Position numbers and translations under genes: made by a program. This document shows, one piece after another, positions 1-9,862 of a stretch of 29,268 nt of DNA. Location: NCBI GenBank assembly GCA_011947345.1, contig JAAVTG010000274.1:1-29268 (forward strand). The letters run 5' to 3'. Positions within the stretch are counted from its first letter, which is position 1, and each line of letters begins with the position of its first letter. Source of the DNA: Phytophthora quininea. Its lineage: Eukaryota; Oomycota; Peronosporomycetes; Peronosporales; Peronosporaceae. The notes under the pieces are model-generated. The model was given only the letters and a program-made list of their open reading frames with translations, made no database searches and was not told where the DNA came from.

Positions 1-1015
1 AGGAGACCAGATACATTCCTTTACTGATCACCGCTCGCTTGCATTTGGCCACACTGGACGGGATCACCACATCTTCACCAGCAAGACGAATCGCCAGCTC
101 GTCGCCTTTGAAAGACTCCACCGATCGGATGTACCCGTAGCCGCGCTTCCGTCCGTCTGGCATCGTTTCAATGTTGGCGTACTCGACAAAAAGAAGTCGA
201 CGGCTTCACGAAGCGTCCGGCGAAGCGACTCGCGTGCCATTTGACCTGCAGGTGGGGAATTTCTCACTAGAGTCGTCGTCAACACTGGAATTCCCGTCGT
301 CATGGCTTCCACTTGTCGTCGTCGTCGCCGACGCTCCAGAAGGAAACATCAACGTCGTTCCAGTCGATCCAGAAGACGCGGCATTGCGCTCCGGCAGTTC
401 AATCCTTTTGATCACTGCAGCATGCAATAAACCCGGAAACACTTGGGACTCAATGTCGACGTAGCTCCTCGTGTCGCTCGGCGTCAAGTACTCCATGATG
501 GTCCCGAGGTGCGCCTTCACCTCACACGATACTCGAAAGTACAATTTGGTGGACCCATCCTCTTCGACCGGCGGCTTGGCTGGTCTGTAAATGTGCACAT
601 CCTGCGTGCGTTTGACCAGTTTCCACGGGATCTTGCCGCACAGACTGGCGACGTCAATGGCTTCGTGGGCTTTCTCCTCCAGCCGCATGGCGATGCTGGC
701 GGCGTCCTTACTTCCCGACGAGGACTTGGGGGAGGCTCCTGCGGGTCGGGTGCGCTGCGAGGTCGACGAACTGCCGCCGTCCTTCTTGGCCGACGAGTCA
801 TCCACCAGTTCGTCCATGTGCAGTCGTCCCTTGCCGGCCTGTCCGGGCCGCGAGTCGTTGTCGGTCTGGTTGGACTGCGGGTCGCTGTCGCGGCTCAGGC
901 CCTGGCCGCGCGGGTAGCTGCCGAGCGAGAAGGTCATGTCGAAGGAGCTGGGCCGCATGGGCTCCACGGCGTCGAAGCCGTCGCGGTCCACGCCGTCCAG
1001 CTTGAAGCGGTCCAT
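1..1015 (-). CDS. START-like lipid-binding domain protein, partial, frame-disrupted
   Basis: The frame opens at ATG 1015 and runs as 269 codons to a TGA at 206. The first ~90 residues are polar and disordered (Ser, Asp, Gly rich). They are followed by a START/Bet v1-like segment with RTQDVHIYRP, KLYFRVSCEV and VFPGLLHAAVIKRIELPE. Homology then jumps frame: VKWHASRFAGRF is read one frame over, AVDFF in the third frame, and FVEYANIETMPDGRKRGYGY returns to the first. Three one-base deletions would explain this, near the G4 run at 254-257, near 197-203 and in the A5 run at 188-192. The protein continues beyond the left edge. Such proteins are abundant in oomycetes and are thought to bind lipids; no ligand can be inferred. 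An initiator-like site at 1108-1119 supports the chosen start. Sequence error or a young pseudogene are both possible. Confidence 0.55.
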
Positions 1016-1107
1016 AACGGACTCGATGGGAATATCGTTATCTGTCTGTACTGGTACTGGTCCCGGAGAAGGCGCTCCCGTTTCACGTGACGTTCACCGT
1101 AAGTGCA

Positions 1108-1119
1108 GGCAAATGAGTT
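1108..1119 (-). promoter_or_regulatory. Oomycete initiator-like site for the START-like gene
   Basis: On the minus strand this reads AACTCATTTGCC, a good match to the first part of the oomycete core promoter (GCTCATTYYNCAWTTT). It lies about 95-105 nt upstream of ATG 1015, a usual 5'-UTR length. The downstream CAWTTT half is poor, so this is an inferred site. Confidence 0.35.
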
Positions 1120-1608
1120 GGGGCTCGGAGCTTGCCTGGTGATTTCCGACTGATGCAAGAAGCAGCGAATTGACGGGTGCGATTTGACGACAAAAGGCGG
1201 AACAGGTGGGAACGACCGCGTAGCATACTGCGGGCAACAGGAAGCGCACGATACGAATCGAAATTGATGAGCCCAGAATCGGATATTCATGCTCGGCGCG
1301 CTCCGAGAGAGAGCGCTTGTGCTGCGAGCCTCTGGACGGAAATCCATCGCGACGATGAGCTCTTGCTTTGCCTCCAGAAATCGCTGGGTCAGCGTCGTCA
1401 GCTGCCGTCGCTGACCAGGCGCTGCCGCCAATATTTAGCTCTACAGCTTTGGCCCCGTCAATGCGGGATGATGGAGCCGCACAGACTCCGTCGGCAGCGT
1501 AGGACGATGATCGTTGCTCGCACACGGCTCAACCTTCAACTGCTTGTCGCCAACTTGCCGCCAAGATCGACCAGATGGATTCTCCGACGCAACACGCGGC
1601 AACGTCAA
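1120..1608. other. Intergenic, no supported gene
   Basis: Open frames here are short and overlap on both strands. One minus-strand frame from 1431 contains a plausible helix (LTTLTQRFLEAKQELIVAMD), but it has no splice path I can support into the START-like gene. I see no RNA gene. Confidence 0.4.
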
Positions 1609-1641
1609 GGAGGAATTAAATTAATCCAGTAGATATCTACT
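1609..1641 (+). repeat. Left terminal inverted repeat
   Basis: It starts GGAGGAATTAAATTAATCC and ends with the palindrome AGTAGATATCTACT at 1628-1641. It matches the right repeat without mismatch. Confidence 0.9.
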
Positions 1642-1985
1642 GTTTCGACTTCCAAGCACTTGCTGTATTAAGGAGCTTGACTGCAGTATCTTAGTATCTT
1701 TTTCACCGAGCGACTTCCAGGGTTTTTGCCAGACATGACGGCCAGATACGAGCGCAATTTCTGGTAACTTTCCAGCAGATTGCCGTGCAATTTGTCGTCG
1801 ATTCCTCGCGTGATACTTGAAATTGTAGTCAGGCTTGTGTCGAATGCCTTGCTTTTGAGAAAACAGGACAGACTTGCCGGTCATTGCTGACACTGAAAAA
1901 TTGTGAGCCGTTGACATTTCCTTTTCCACCAAAGCCGCCATCTTGGTGTGCTGTAGCAGATCGAACTTCAATGGAAGTCGAAAAG

Positions 1986-2018
1986 AGTAGATATCTACTG
2001 GATTAATTTAATTCCTCC
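1986..2018 (-). repeat. Right terminal inverted repeat
   Basis: This is the exact inverted copy of the left repeat. The palindrome AGTAGATATCTACT comes first (1986-1999), and the outer end reads TTTAATTCCTCC. Confidence 0.9.
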
Positions 2019-2498
2019 AACGTGGGGACTTGGCGTTGACTCAAAGCGGCTGATCGCCATCCAAAGCGCTGGCCAGGATATTCTTCCATCGTCGATCGAG
2101 TGTCAATGAAAGCCGAGAGCAGTGTTAATTCGTGCCTCGGCACACATCCAGCAGCAGCAGCGCGGAGGTGACATGTTGTTGCTAGTCGGACGATCGTGGT
2201 GGCAAAACGAACCTCCGCTCTGGGAACGACACGACATGCGTCATTGTTACTGCGGCTGGATCCTGCAGCAGATTGCCACCAGGTTGGACCGTGGCGACGT
2301 CAGCAGAGCAAAATATTTGCACGCGAAGAAATTTGCCTTAGCTGTGAACCACTAGGTCGTCACCAAGATGACGATCGTACGCTCGTTAGCTGCCAATATA
2401 GTGGGAATTTGGTCAATGCTTTCGCCTAAAATGTAACTTTGACCATCGCGAGCTCTCAATGTCTGCACGGGAGTATCATTTTCATGCGCATCGATGAA
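2019..2498. other. Intergenic, no supported gene
   Basis: Two overlapping 77-codon plus-strand frames (2122-2355 and 2196-2429) have no recognisable motif. A short CAG run at about 2150-2161 is the only local repeat. The region lies downstream of homoserine kinase. Confidence 0.4.
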
Positions 2499-3810
2499 CT
2501 ACAACAGACTCGGCAGCACTCTACAGGTCGGCAACATCGCCCTCGTAGCGCGCGACGGCACGGTCAGAGAACGGGGGTCAGCACGCACGATAAACGCGCC
2601 GCGGTGGTCCGGGTTGGTGATGAACACGCATCCGGAGACGCCGATCGCGGCGGCGGCCTCGCGCATGGCGTTGGCCACTTGGTTCTCCTGTCGCTCGGCC
2701 AACTGCTGCGTGAAGATGTCGCCTGCGCGGCCGCTGGTGATGGCCAACACCGTGGGGCCTGCGCCACTGAGGAAGCACCCGTGGGCGCCAGCAGCCAGCG
2801 CTGCCTTCATGAGCGGCTCCAGGTGCGGGTACTGCGCAGCGCCACGCTGCGGCTGGTGCAGCATGTCCTGGGTGGCGTAGCGCAGCTCGTCCAGGTTGCC
2901 GGAACGGAAGGCGTTCACGAAGATGGCCGCGCGACCAATGTTGAACACGGCGTCCTTGCGGGGCACGTTGGGCGGCAGGATGGCACGCGCCACGCTGGTG
3001 GGGCCCGTCGAGTCCGGGATGAACACGACGCACTGCAGGCCGTCCGGGATCTGCACGCGCGACGAGTACCAGCGGTCGTCGGCAAAGATTCCGAGCTGGA
3101 GGCCACCGTAGATGGCCGGCGCCACGTTGTCGGGGTGGCCCTCAATCTCCGACGCCTACAAAGGACTGCTCAGTATTATATCGTGTCAAACACAGCGAAT
3201 CCATTCAACTTACCAGTTGCAGAAGCTCCTCGCGGCCGTGCACAGGCAGCCGCATGCCTGACAGCGCCAGTCCGGCGATGATGCCCCCGACGATACCGGC
3301 GGAGCTGCTCCCCAGTCCGCGGGCGAACGGGATGCGGTTTTTGCAGTGCACCTTGATGTGGTGGGGCAGCTCCTCGCCCGCAGCCTTGAAGGCGGCCTTG
3401 ATGCCCACCACCACCAGGTTGCTCTCGTCCGTGGGCAGCTCCACGGCGCCCTCGCCTTCGTTGGTGAGCGTCACGCGGTGGAAGTCCGCGGCGTCTCCGT
3501 CCAGCGGCGCCACCACCTCGGCCGAGATCTCCGTCCAGATGTCCAGCGCCATGCCGATGGTGTCAAAGCCCGGCCCCATGTTGGCGGTGGTGGCTGGCAC
3601 GCGCACCACCACCGACTTGCGCTTCTGGCGCGTCAGATCCGACGGCAGCGCGGCGGCTTTGGCGGCAGCCACGGCCTGCGCGCGACGCTGCGCTGCGGCC
3701 CGCTTGGCGCTCTTGCTGCGGGAGCCAACGTAGTAGGCCAGGGCGGCGCCGGCCGCGGCCACCGCCACTTGGGAAGCCACGCGCTGCGAGTTGTCGGAGC
3801 TGCTGGACAT
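2499..3810 (-). CDS. Homoserine kinase (GHMP family), two exons
   Basis: It phosphorylates L-homoserine with ATP to O-phosphohomoserine, the step before threonine synthase. Exon 1 is 3810-3214 (199 codons) and exon 2 is 3155-2499 (218 codons plus TAG), giving 417 aa. The 58-nt intron (3156-3213) starts GTAAGT and ends TGTAG, and splits the gene between LLQL and ASEIEGHPDN. GHMP marks are PATTANMGPGFDTIG (residues 72-86), the ATP loop PFARGLGSSSAG (161-172), EGHPDNVAPAIYGG just after the junction, and the C-terminal glycine-rich GCFLSGAGPTVLA. The first ~65 residues precede the catalytic domain. They hold a hydrophobic stretch at about 15-29 (VAVAAAGAALAYYVG) followed by a Lys/Arg/Ala-rich region, which could be a membrane anchor or organelle signal. 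The frame is intact, unlike its neighbours. Topoisomerase I lies divergently 359 bp away and is not a pathway partner. Confidence 0.93.
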
Positions 3811-4169
3811 GATGGAGAGTGGCGCTGGAGGAGCTCCAAAGTGACGACCACAGGAAATTGCTCAAACACTGGGCCCATGGATTGGTGGAATGGATACATT
3901 TTTTAATGCAGTCTTTTCGATACAATTAAAGCGTCGCCACTCCAGTGTTCTGAAGACAGACGTCGCTCGCAGTGTGACAGGTGGGTGGACCTCGCTGCAT
4001 TCCAGCTCTATGAGGGTTACTATGGCAGCAGGAGACGCAGATCTCGCTCTGTGCCGACTCTGCTGCTGTCTAGACGCGCTCTGTATCGAGGGGAAAGCTC
4101 CCGGATCGCAGCATTAACTTGATCTGACGGCTATTGACTGCTGTATTTTACACAGATCTCGCCCCCACA
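3811..4169. promoter_or_regulatory. Divergent promoter region, homoserine kinase / topoisomerase I
   Basis: This 359-bp gap separates the two opposed start codons and must hold both promoters. The minus-strand initiator is at 3881-3893. On the plus strand the best candidate is GCATTCC near 3997-4003, but it lacks the leading pyrimidine and lies about 170 nt from the ATG, so it is weak. Confidence 0.5.
3881..3893 (-). promoter_or_regulatory. Oomycete initiator-like site for homoserine kinase
   Basis: The minus strand reads CCATTCCACCAAT. It matches the YCATTYY initiator and part of the flanking CAWTTT element. It sits 71-83 nt upstream of the ATG, as expected for an oomycete start site. Inferred from motif and position. 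Confidence 0.45.
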
Positions 4170-6494
4170 ATGGACAGCGACGACGACACGATCCCGATCG
4201 CCATGCTGCGCAAGAAAAACCCCTCCAACGGGGCGTCCCCCTCGTCCAGACGCAACGCCGTCCGCGTGGTGAAGAAGGAGAAGCCGCGTGTCATCGACTC
4301 GGACTCGGACTCGACAGTATGCCGCTGGTGCAGCTCAAGAAGAGGAAAGTGGCAGCTGCAGCAACGGCCAAGAACGGCACTAGAGCAGCTACAGCAACGG
4401 CCAAGAACGGCACTAGAGCAGCCGCAGACAAGAAGAAGCCCAGTGTCAAGAAGGAGACGGGCGTCAAGCGGAAGGCTTCGACTTCGTCCTCGTCCTCTGC
4501 CAAGACGGTCAAGAGCAGGAAGACCAAGGCCAACACATCAGCAAAAAGCAGCAAAATGAAAGGCAAAACGTCTGTAAAAAAGCGAAGGGAGCTAGCGTTC
4601 GCAAGCTCAAAGTGCACTCCAAGAGCGAGCGGCTGGACATGGCCATCAAGGCCTTTCGCTGGTGGAACGCAGAGGAACTGCCCGAGGGCATCCAATGGAG
4701 GACGTTGGAGCACAACGGCGTCATGTTCCCACCCCGTACAAGCCACACAACGTCCCGTTGATTTACAATGACAAGGAGATTGAGTTGACCCCAACACAAG
4801 AGGAGATCGCCAGCTTCTACGCTGCGATCCCGAAGGACGGTCCGCAGCTAGGGAACCCCAAGACGGCCAAGATCTTCAACAAGAATTTCTTCACGGACTT
4901 TAAGAAGGTGCTAGGCAAAAACCACGAGGTCAAAACGTTCGAGGGCTGCGACTTCTCCCGCATTGCTTCCCACTTGGAGAAGCTGCGAGAGGAGAAGAAG
5001 AACATGACAAAGGAGGAAAAGCAGCCGGAGAAGGAGAAGCGCGAGATGGAGTTGTTCACCAATGGGTTCGCCTTTGTGGACGGCCACTTAGAGAAGGTCG
5101 GCAACTTCCGCATTGAACCTCCCGGTCTGTTCCGTGGACGTGGCGAGCACCCAAAGACTGGTACGTTGAAGGAACGGGTCATGCCTGAGGATGTTACTGT
5201 TAATGTGGGCATTTCGGACCGCGTTCCTATTTGCAATGTCCCTGGACACGCGTGGAAGCAAGTAATTCACCGTGATACGGTCTCTTGGCTAGCCTACTGG
5301 AACGAGAACGTCATGGGCGGCATCAAATACGTGTTCTTCGCTGCTAGTTCGAGTTTCAAAGGCAAGTCGGACCTGGCCAAATACGAAAAGGCTCGACGGC
5401 TTAAGAACTGCATCGACAAGATCCGGCACGACTACAAGAAGGGTCTCAAGGCCAAGGACATGTTCACGAGACAGCGTTCTACCGCCATGTGGGTCATCGA
5501 TGTCCTGGCTCTTCGTGTGGGAAACGAAAAGGTGAGGACGAAGCTGACACAGTAGGCTGCTGCAGTTTGCGAGTGGAGCACATGTCCTTCGAAGACGAAA
5601 ACTGTGCCGTCACGCTGTCGTTCCTCGGTAAAGACTCGATGCCTTACAACAACACCGTCGAGCTGGCGCAATACGGCGACGTTGGCAAGCTTGTGTACTC
5701 GAACTTGCAGAAGTTCTGCGCCAAGAAAGGCAAGAACGAGGAAGTGTTCCATGAGCTGTCGGTGACGGAGCTGAACAAGCATTTGAGCTCACTCATGCCG
5801 GGACTTAGCGCCAAGGTCTTCCGTACGTTCAATGCCTCGTTCACTCTAGAGAAGGAACTGCCTGGTCCTGTGGGCGAGGAACTAGACCCCACTGGCAAAA
5901 TGGAAGTGGCGCCGAAGGTTGTGCTGTACAATGATGCCAACAGAAAGGTTGCCATTCTCTGTAACCACCAGCGCACGGCGCCGAAATCTTTCGACACAAC
6001 GTTAGACAAGATGAACGCACAGCTTGATCAGCTCAAGGACCAGCTCAAGGACTTGAAGGAGATGAAGACGCTCATCGCAAAGGGCAAGTCCAAGAACGTT
6101 AAGCTCAAGTCGGCTGCTACGGACAACAAGGAGGAGGACGCGTTGCAGAAGAAGGCGCAGTCCCACTTGTTCCAGCGGATCCCCTCGGCAGATCAGGTAG
6201 ACAAGAAGATCGACAACTGGAAGAAGAAGATCAAGGCGCTGTCCCTGCGTCTCCAGGACAAGACGGACAACAAAGAGGTTGCACTCGGCACGTCCAAGCT
6301 CAACTACATGGACCCACGCATCACCGTCGCATGGTGCAAAAGGGTGAGTTCTACTGCAGTTATGTTAGACATCTTAAGTTCTTTTGCTAACTTCTTTTGT
6401 GCAGAACGAAGTGCCGATTTCTGCAGTGTTCTCCAAGACACTGCGAGAGAAGTTTGTGTGGGCTATGGACGTGGATCCAGAGTGGAAGTTCTAA
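4170..6494 (+). CDS. TOP1: DNA topoisomerase I (type IB), reading frame broken by four one-base deletions
   Basis: It nicks one DNA strand through a 3'-phosphotyrosine and relaxes supercoils in the nucleus. ATG 4170 opens an acidic N terminus ([11 protein letters not shown]), then a Lys-rich linker. The core starts at [20 protein letters not shown] and includes [22 protein letters not shown] and FLGKDS. All five catalytic residues are visible: Arg in EKARRLK, Lys in FLGKDS, Arg in KVFRTFNAS, His in ILCNHQR, and Tyr in [10 protein letters not shown] (codon 6305-6307). A Lys-rich linker precedes the tyrosine domain. A 61-nt intron (6344-6404, GTGAGT...TGCAG) precedes the last 30 codons (to EWKF, TAA 6492). 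Frame changes fall near 4300-4316, the A6 run 4576-4581, the C4 run 4732-4735 and 5527-5532, each equal to one missing base. With these, coding length is 2268 nt (755 aa), close to human TOP1 (765). The deletions are probably sequence errors in an essential gene. Confidence 0.92.
4352..4426 (+). repeat. In-frame 33-bp tandem duplication in the TOP1 linker
   Basis: Two copies start at 4352 and 4385, with a 9-nt partial third at 4418. The unit encodes 11 residues around [10 protein letters not shown]. They differ at one base (GCAGCTGCA against GCAGCTACA). The duplication keeps frame and adds basic residues to a linker known to vary between species. Confidence 0.9.
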
Positions 6495-6641
6495 TCGAGT
6501 CGATCGACGAACAATTACAATAAAAAACACAACGACGGAGATCGTTCGACTGATACAAAGACGAATAAAAACAAGATGCTTTGCATTCATTTCCGATACA
6601 AAATCTCGAGAGGGTTATCACCTACTAGTTCTTCATTGACG

Positions 6642-8311
6642 TTAGGACTGCTTCTCCTCTTCCTCACCAGGTTCTTTGTGAGCCTTCTCCCATTCCTCGC
6701 ACGCCTTTTTCAGCTTCTCCATCAGATCATTGTGGCCGCGCCGCTCAGCAAAATTCCACGCCTTTTTACCAGCGCGGTCTTCGAGGCACGGGTTGGCGCC
6801 AAGACTGAGCAGCTTGTTCACAGCATCGTCGCGACCATGGTGCGCTGCCGCCATCAAAGCGGACGAGTGGTCGGACTCGATGCGCTGGAAGTTCACGTCC
6901 ATTCCGTTCTGAATCAGACTGAACACCGAGTGGAAGTCTTCTTGTCGGAAGGCGTGGTAGATTGCAGCATCCATCACTGAGCCGAGCACTTGTACGTTGC
7001 GGTCTTTTACTGATAGGGCCTTAGGCCCGGTTCCGTTGCCCACTTTATCGCTGGTCGCAGGCGATGCAGGGCTCACGCTCACAGGCTCACACTTTTCCTT
7101 CTGTGCGCACTTTGCGCAGTACTCACAGTGCAAGCAACGCTTTGAAACCATGCGCTTGCATTTCCGGCACGGCGAGCGCTCCCCGTACTGCATATCGTGG
7201 CCATTTCCTTTGATCTTCTGCTCCAGCGAGGCACTCAGAGCTGCCTGACTCACGTTCGTAATCACACCTTCGCCGGCGAGCATGTCCTCGTCATCGTCCT
7301 CCACGTACTCTTCCATGTCTTCGTCATCCTGCTTATTGGACCCCTGGTCTTTTGGAGAAACGACTTTGGCTGGTATTGCAGCACTGAAGAGGGTGCAACC
7401 CGACTAGAGGTTGTTGTGCCGGAGGAAGTGGTGGAACTGGTAGAATTGTTCGTCTTTCGAGCGGTAGGCGTGCTGCTGCTAGTTGTCGATGTCGTACTCG
7501 TCGTGGACGACGATAGGAACGAGTTTTGTCCGGATCCTTCCGACCCGGACTTGCTGCTGCGAGAGGTACCGTTGGTATGGCCACCAGAGTTCCGTCTGGT
7601 TTCATTGCGGTCCTTCGCGACCGTAGACGGCACGCCGCAGGAGCTTTCAAAGTGACGTCGATAAATATTCAAACGACTCCATTCCGCCGCGTAATCTGCG
7701 AACACGACCGTCAGTTCTCCCGGCATAAAGTAAAAAGTCGTCTTAGTACTGCAGTACCTGGTCCGGCGTTGTCCAGCAGATCAATCACCTTGGGGAATGT
7801 GCTCGTCAGGTACGAGTTCTGCTTCCTCGCTGTGTCTGTCTGCACGTTCACGTCTAGTACCTGCAGCAGAAAAAATCATTCAGTTCAGAGGAAAACTTTA
7901 AAATAAATGATCAAAACTCCATACCCGCAGTAGAGCCCGCACTTGGGAGAACATCTCGGTGCGCTTCTTCTCCTTGGACATGCCTGGCTCCCGTCGCGTG
8001 GCTCCGTCTGCCAGCCACGCATTGAGCACCTTTAAACCGCCCTCTGCGTAGAATCTGCCGCATAAAAATTAGATTTGTACAGAACAAGTGATAAATTTAA
8101 GTCTTCCGCACACTTGGGCGTCGTTGTCGCTGAGCTGCGTGATGAGCATGGCCAGGATCGCGCGGTGCGACAGCGTGTGGATGCTGGGCATGAGCTTGCA
8201 CAGCACCTGCGTGCGCTCCGAGCCCACGACCTCGCCTTCCTCGTTCATGATGAAGCCCAGCACGCTCACCACGCTCATGGCGGCGGCGTCTTCCCAGATC
8301 CGTGTGCGCAT
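6642..8311 (-). CDS. Multi-exon protein: helical N-terminal domain, Cys-rich motif, C-terminal ankyrin repeats
   Basis: The model has four exons: 8311-8112, 8054-7925, 7860-7758 and 7695-6642. Introns are 57, 64 and 62 nt, each GT-AG and phase-consistent. The first ~160 residues are helical (e.g. FYAEGGLKVLNAWLADG, FPKVIDLLDNAGPDYAAEWS) and recall a TFIIS N-terminal/PNUTS-type fold, a weak inference. A Ser/Thr-rich stretch follows, then an acidic run (DEDMEEYVEDDDEDM), a Cys cluster (CRKCKRM..RCLHCEYCAKC) that could bind zinc, and about three ankyrin repeats (ALMAAAHHGRDDAVNKLLSLG) to TAA 6642. One base is missing near 7386-7393. Spliced length is 1487 nt, one short of 496 codons, which fits exactly one deletion. 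Function is unknown. A scaffold or chromatin/transcription role is possible but not shown. It converges on TOP1 with 147 bp between stop codons. Confidence 0.75.
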
Positions 8312-8424
8312 GGCGAGTCAAATTGTCAAATGGCTCGCCCATCAGTGAAAAAGGTTTGTCGTACTTGGGTTTTGTATTGATCCCGCAACAATTTTGGTTT
8401 TTAGAGCTCAGGTATCAGCCCACG
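8312..8424. promoter_or_regulatory. Compact bidirectional promoter region
   Basis: Only 113 bp separate the divergent start codons at 8311 and 8425. The minus-strand core promoter is at 8320-8333. On the plus strand ACAATTTTGG near 8389-8398 resembles the flanking half of the core promoter, without a clear initiator. Confidence 0.5.
8320..8333 (-). promoter_or_regulatory. Oomycete Inr-FPR core promoter for the ankyrin-repeat gene
   Basis: The minus strand reads CCATTTGACAATTT, matching the oomycete core (CATTYYNCAWTTT) at nearly all positions. Transcription would start about 20 nt before ATG 8311. This argues that 8311, not the out-of-frame ATG at 8342, is the true start. Confidence 0.6.
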
Positions 8425-8937
8425 ATGGCGACGGACATGTCGGCGCTGCGCGAGTTCGCCTTCAAGAAGCTGCAGGAGGCCAGAGAGCGCGGCACGGAGC
8501 TGGCAGCCGTGACGGCTGCGCGCGCCGCCTCGTCCATTGATGCTGGCTCGTCGTTCGTGTTCCGCTCGCCGCAGCAGTCGCAGCAACAAGAGCAGACGCT
8601 GCCAGTGCCGCTGAACGCGAAGTTGCAGTCACTCAGTGCGTGGACAGTTGATGCAGCAGTATTTGCTAGAGTGTTATATCTGATTACGTGTTGTGTGCAC
8701 TATACAGAGACGTCGAACGACTCGCTGCGGACGGCTATGACGACGTCGTCGGAATCCTTGGAGGAGAGCATCTACAAGCTGGACCTCATCAACGAGTCGC
8801 TGGCGTTTACGATCGAGAACATTCAGGAGGGATCGCACGTCATGAGGCTGCTCAACCGGCAACTGAAGGACAGTGCAGCGATGCAGCATGCGGCGCACAA
8901 GACATTCTATCGTCCTGCAGAGGATAGATCTGAATAA
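8425..8937 (+). CDS. Small helical protein, probable coiled coil, function unknown
   Basis: Two exons, 8425-8635 and 8708-8937, encode 146 aa. The 72-nt intron begins GTGCGT and ends ATACAG; it is a multiple of three and stays open, so unspliced RNA would also read through. I prefer splicing because the intron encodes Trp/Cys/Leu-rich sequence (LYLITCCVHY) unlike the flanks, and because the joint gives LQSLKTSNDSLRTAM. The N terminus is MATDMSALREFAFKKLQEAR. The second half (SESLEESIYKLDLINESLAF, then HVMRLLNRQLKD) has heptad-like spacing of Leu, Ile and Met. It has no signal peptide or membrane segment. The layout recalls small subunits of coiled-coil complexes such as BLOC/BORC or SNARE-associated proteins, but I cannot assign a family. 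Confidence 0.7.
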   Translation: MATDMSALREFAFKKLQEARERGTELAAVTAARAASSIDAGSSFVFRSPQQSQQQEQTLPVPLNAKLQSLSAWTVDAAVFARVLYLITCCVHYTETSNDSLRTAMTTSSESLEESIYKLDLINESLAFTIENIQEGSHVMRLLNRQLKDSAAMQHAAHKTFYRPAEDRSE

Positions 8938-9862
8938 ATTGCAATTAAATTTAAGGTTTATGTCGTGTATTATCTGTAATTGGTGCAGCTTAAATGTTCG
9001 CAACCACGACCACCAAAACGTTTCTGCTCTTTCAGAAAACTAGACAGGACGTCGTCAGCTAAGCATTTTCCTTGCTTGAGAATATCTTAATTAGTGCTCA
9101 ATTCCAACATCCGTTCCACCACGTTTTGAACTGTATCACTCTTTTCTTCAACAGTAAGCACCACCTCTTAAGCCGCGAGGCCTCGTCTTGCACAAGATGA
9201 AAGAAGATATTGGCTCCTGAGGTCTCTTTGTCAACACGGCAAATATCAAATATTAAGCGGGCGTAGCACACTTTCTACCGATAGATATTCGCTTTTGTTT
9301 CGCACGACGGCAAGGTACGCATCAAAATCGCCCTGCGCAGTCTCGCTGATCCATTGTGGACATCGAGCTCAGTGCTAAACACAACGTACTTCTGTGAGTC
9401 GCGGTGCCAGGTCTTGTTGATGTCCATCAGCGGGTGGTTCAGCCTGACTAGACTGTGCAGGCACGTCAAAATCATGGAATCAGACTTCCACACAGAGAGA
9501 CGGGTGGAGCTGGAACGGCTGCTACAGCATCAAGAGAGACGTTTCACCTACAGCATAGCATCGATATACATTACTAGCCAGGTTTCATATACCTCCAGTT
9601 TGAACTGAGACGGGAGCGCTTGCAAGAAGTCCATCCATCAGGCGGCCACGACAGAATCTTGAATGTCTTCTCTCAGCGTTCTTCTAAAGTGTGATCTGGC
9701 ATTAGTATCATGTACAAAATGAGTATCTTGGATCTGGACAAAATTATGTCCTTTATGACGAGCACTAGTGCCTGTTCAATTTTCCACATACTTGTCATGC
9801 TCATGCAATTCATGTTAAAATGTTGATTCCTAAATACAAACGTGCACATCGCCACTGCTCAA

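Larger units (their letters stand above)
1609..2018. mobile_element. MITE-like element with perfect 33-bp terminal inverted repeats
   Basis: The element is 410 bp. Its ends, 1609-1641 and 1986-2018, are perfect inverted copies over 33 bp. They begin GGAGGAATTAAATTAATCC and finish in the self-complementary 14-mer AGTAGATATCTACT, so each end holds its own palindrome. The hexamer CAACGT occurs at 1600-1605 and 2018-2023 and could be a target duplication, but it overlaps the right end and is 3 nt off at the left, so this is uncertain. A 116-codon minus frame lies inside (1621-1971). It has no transposase motif I recognise and ends within the repeat, so I treat the element as non-autonomous. The superfamily is undetermined. 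Confidence 0.8.

Noticed and set aside
2439..3281. 280-codon plus-strand frame over homoserine kinase
   Set aside because: It is an antisense shadow of a well-supported gene in GC-rich DNA.
5533..5554. Short GTGAGG...CAG intron in TOP1
   Set aside because: About 21 nt is too short, and the stretch encodes the conserved [14 protein letters not shown] in another frame, so a single missing base explains it.
8312..8342. Upstream ATG at 8342 (MGEPFDNLT) as start of the ankyrin gene
   Set aside because: It is out of frame with the domain and lies upstream of the predicted transcription start.
9090..9500. M96/START-like protein gene
   Set aside because: Only faint similarity in one short minus-strand frame, with a stop inside and no coherent gene model.
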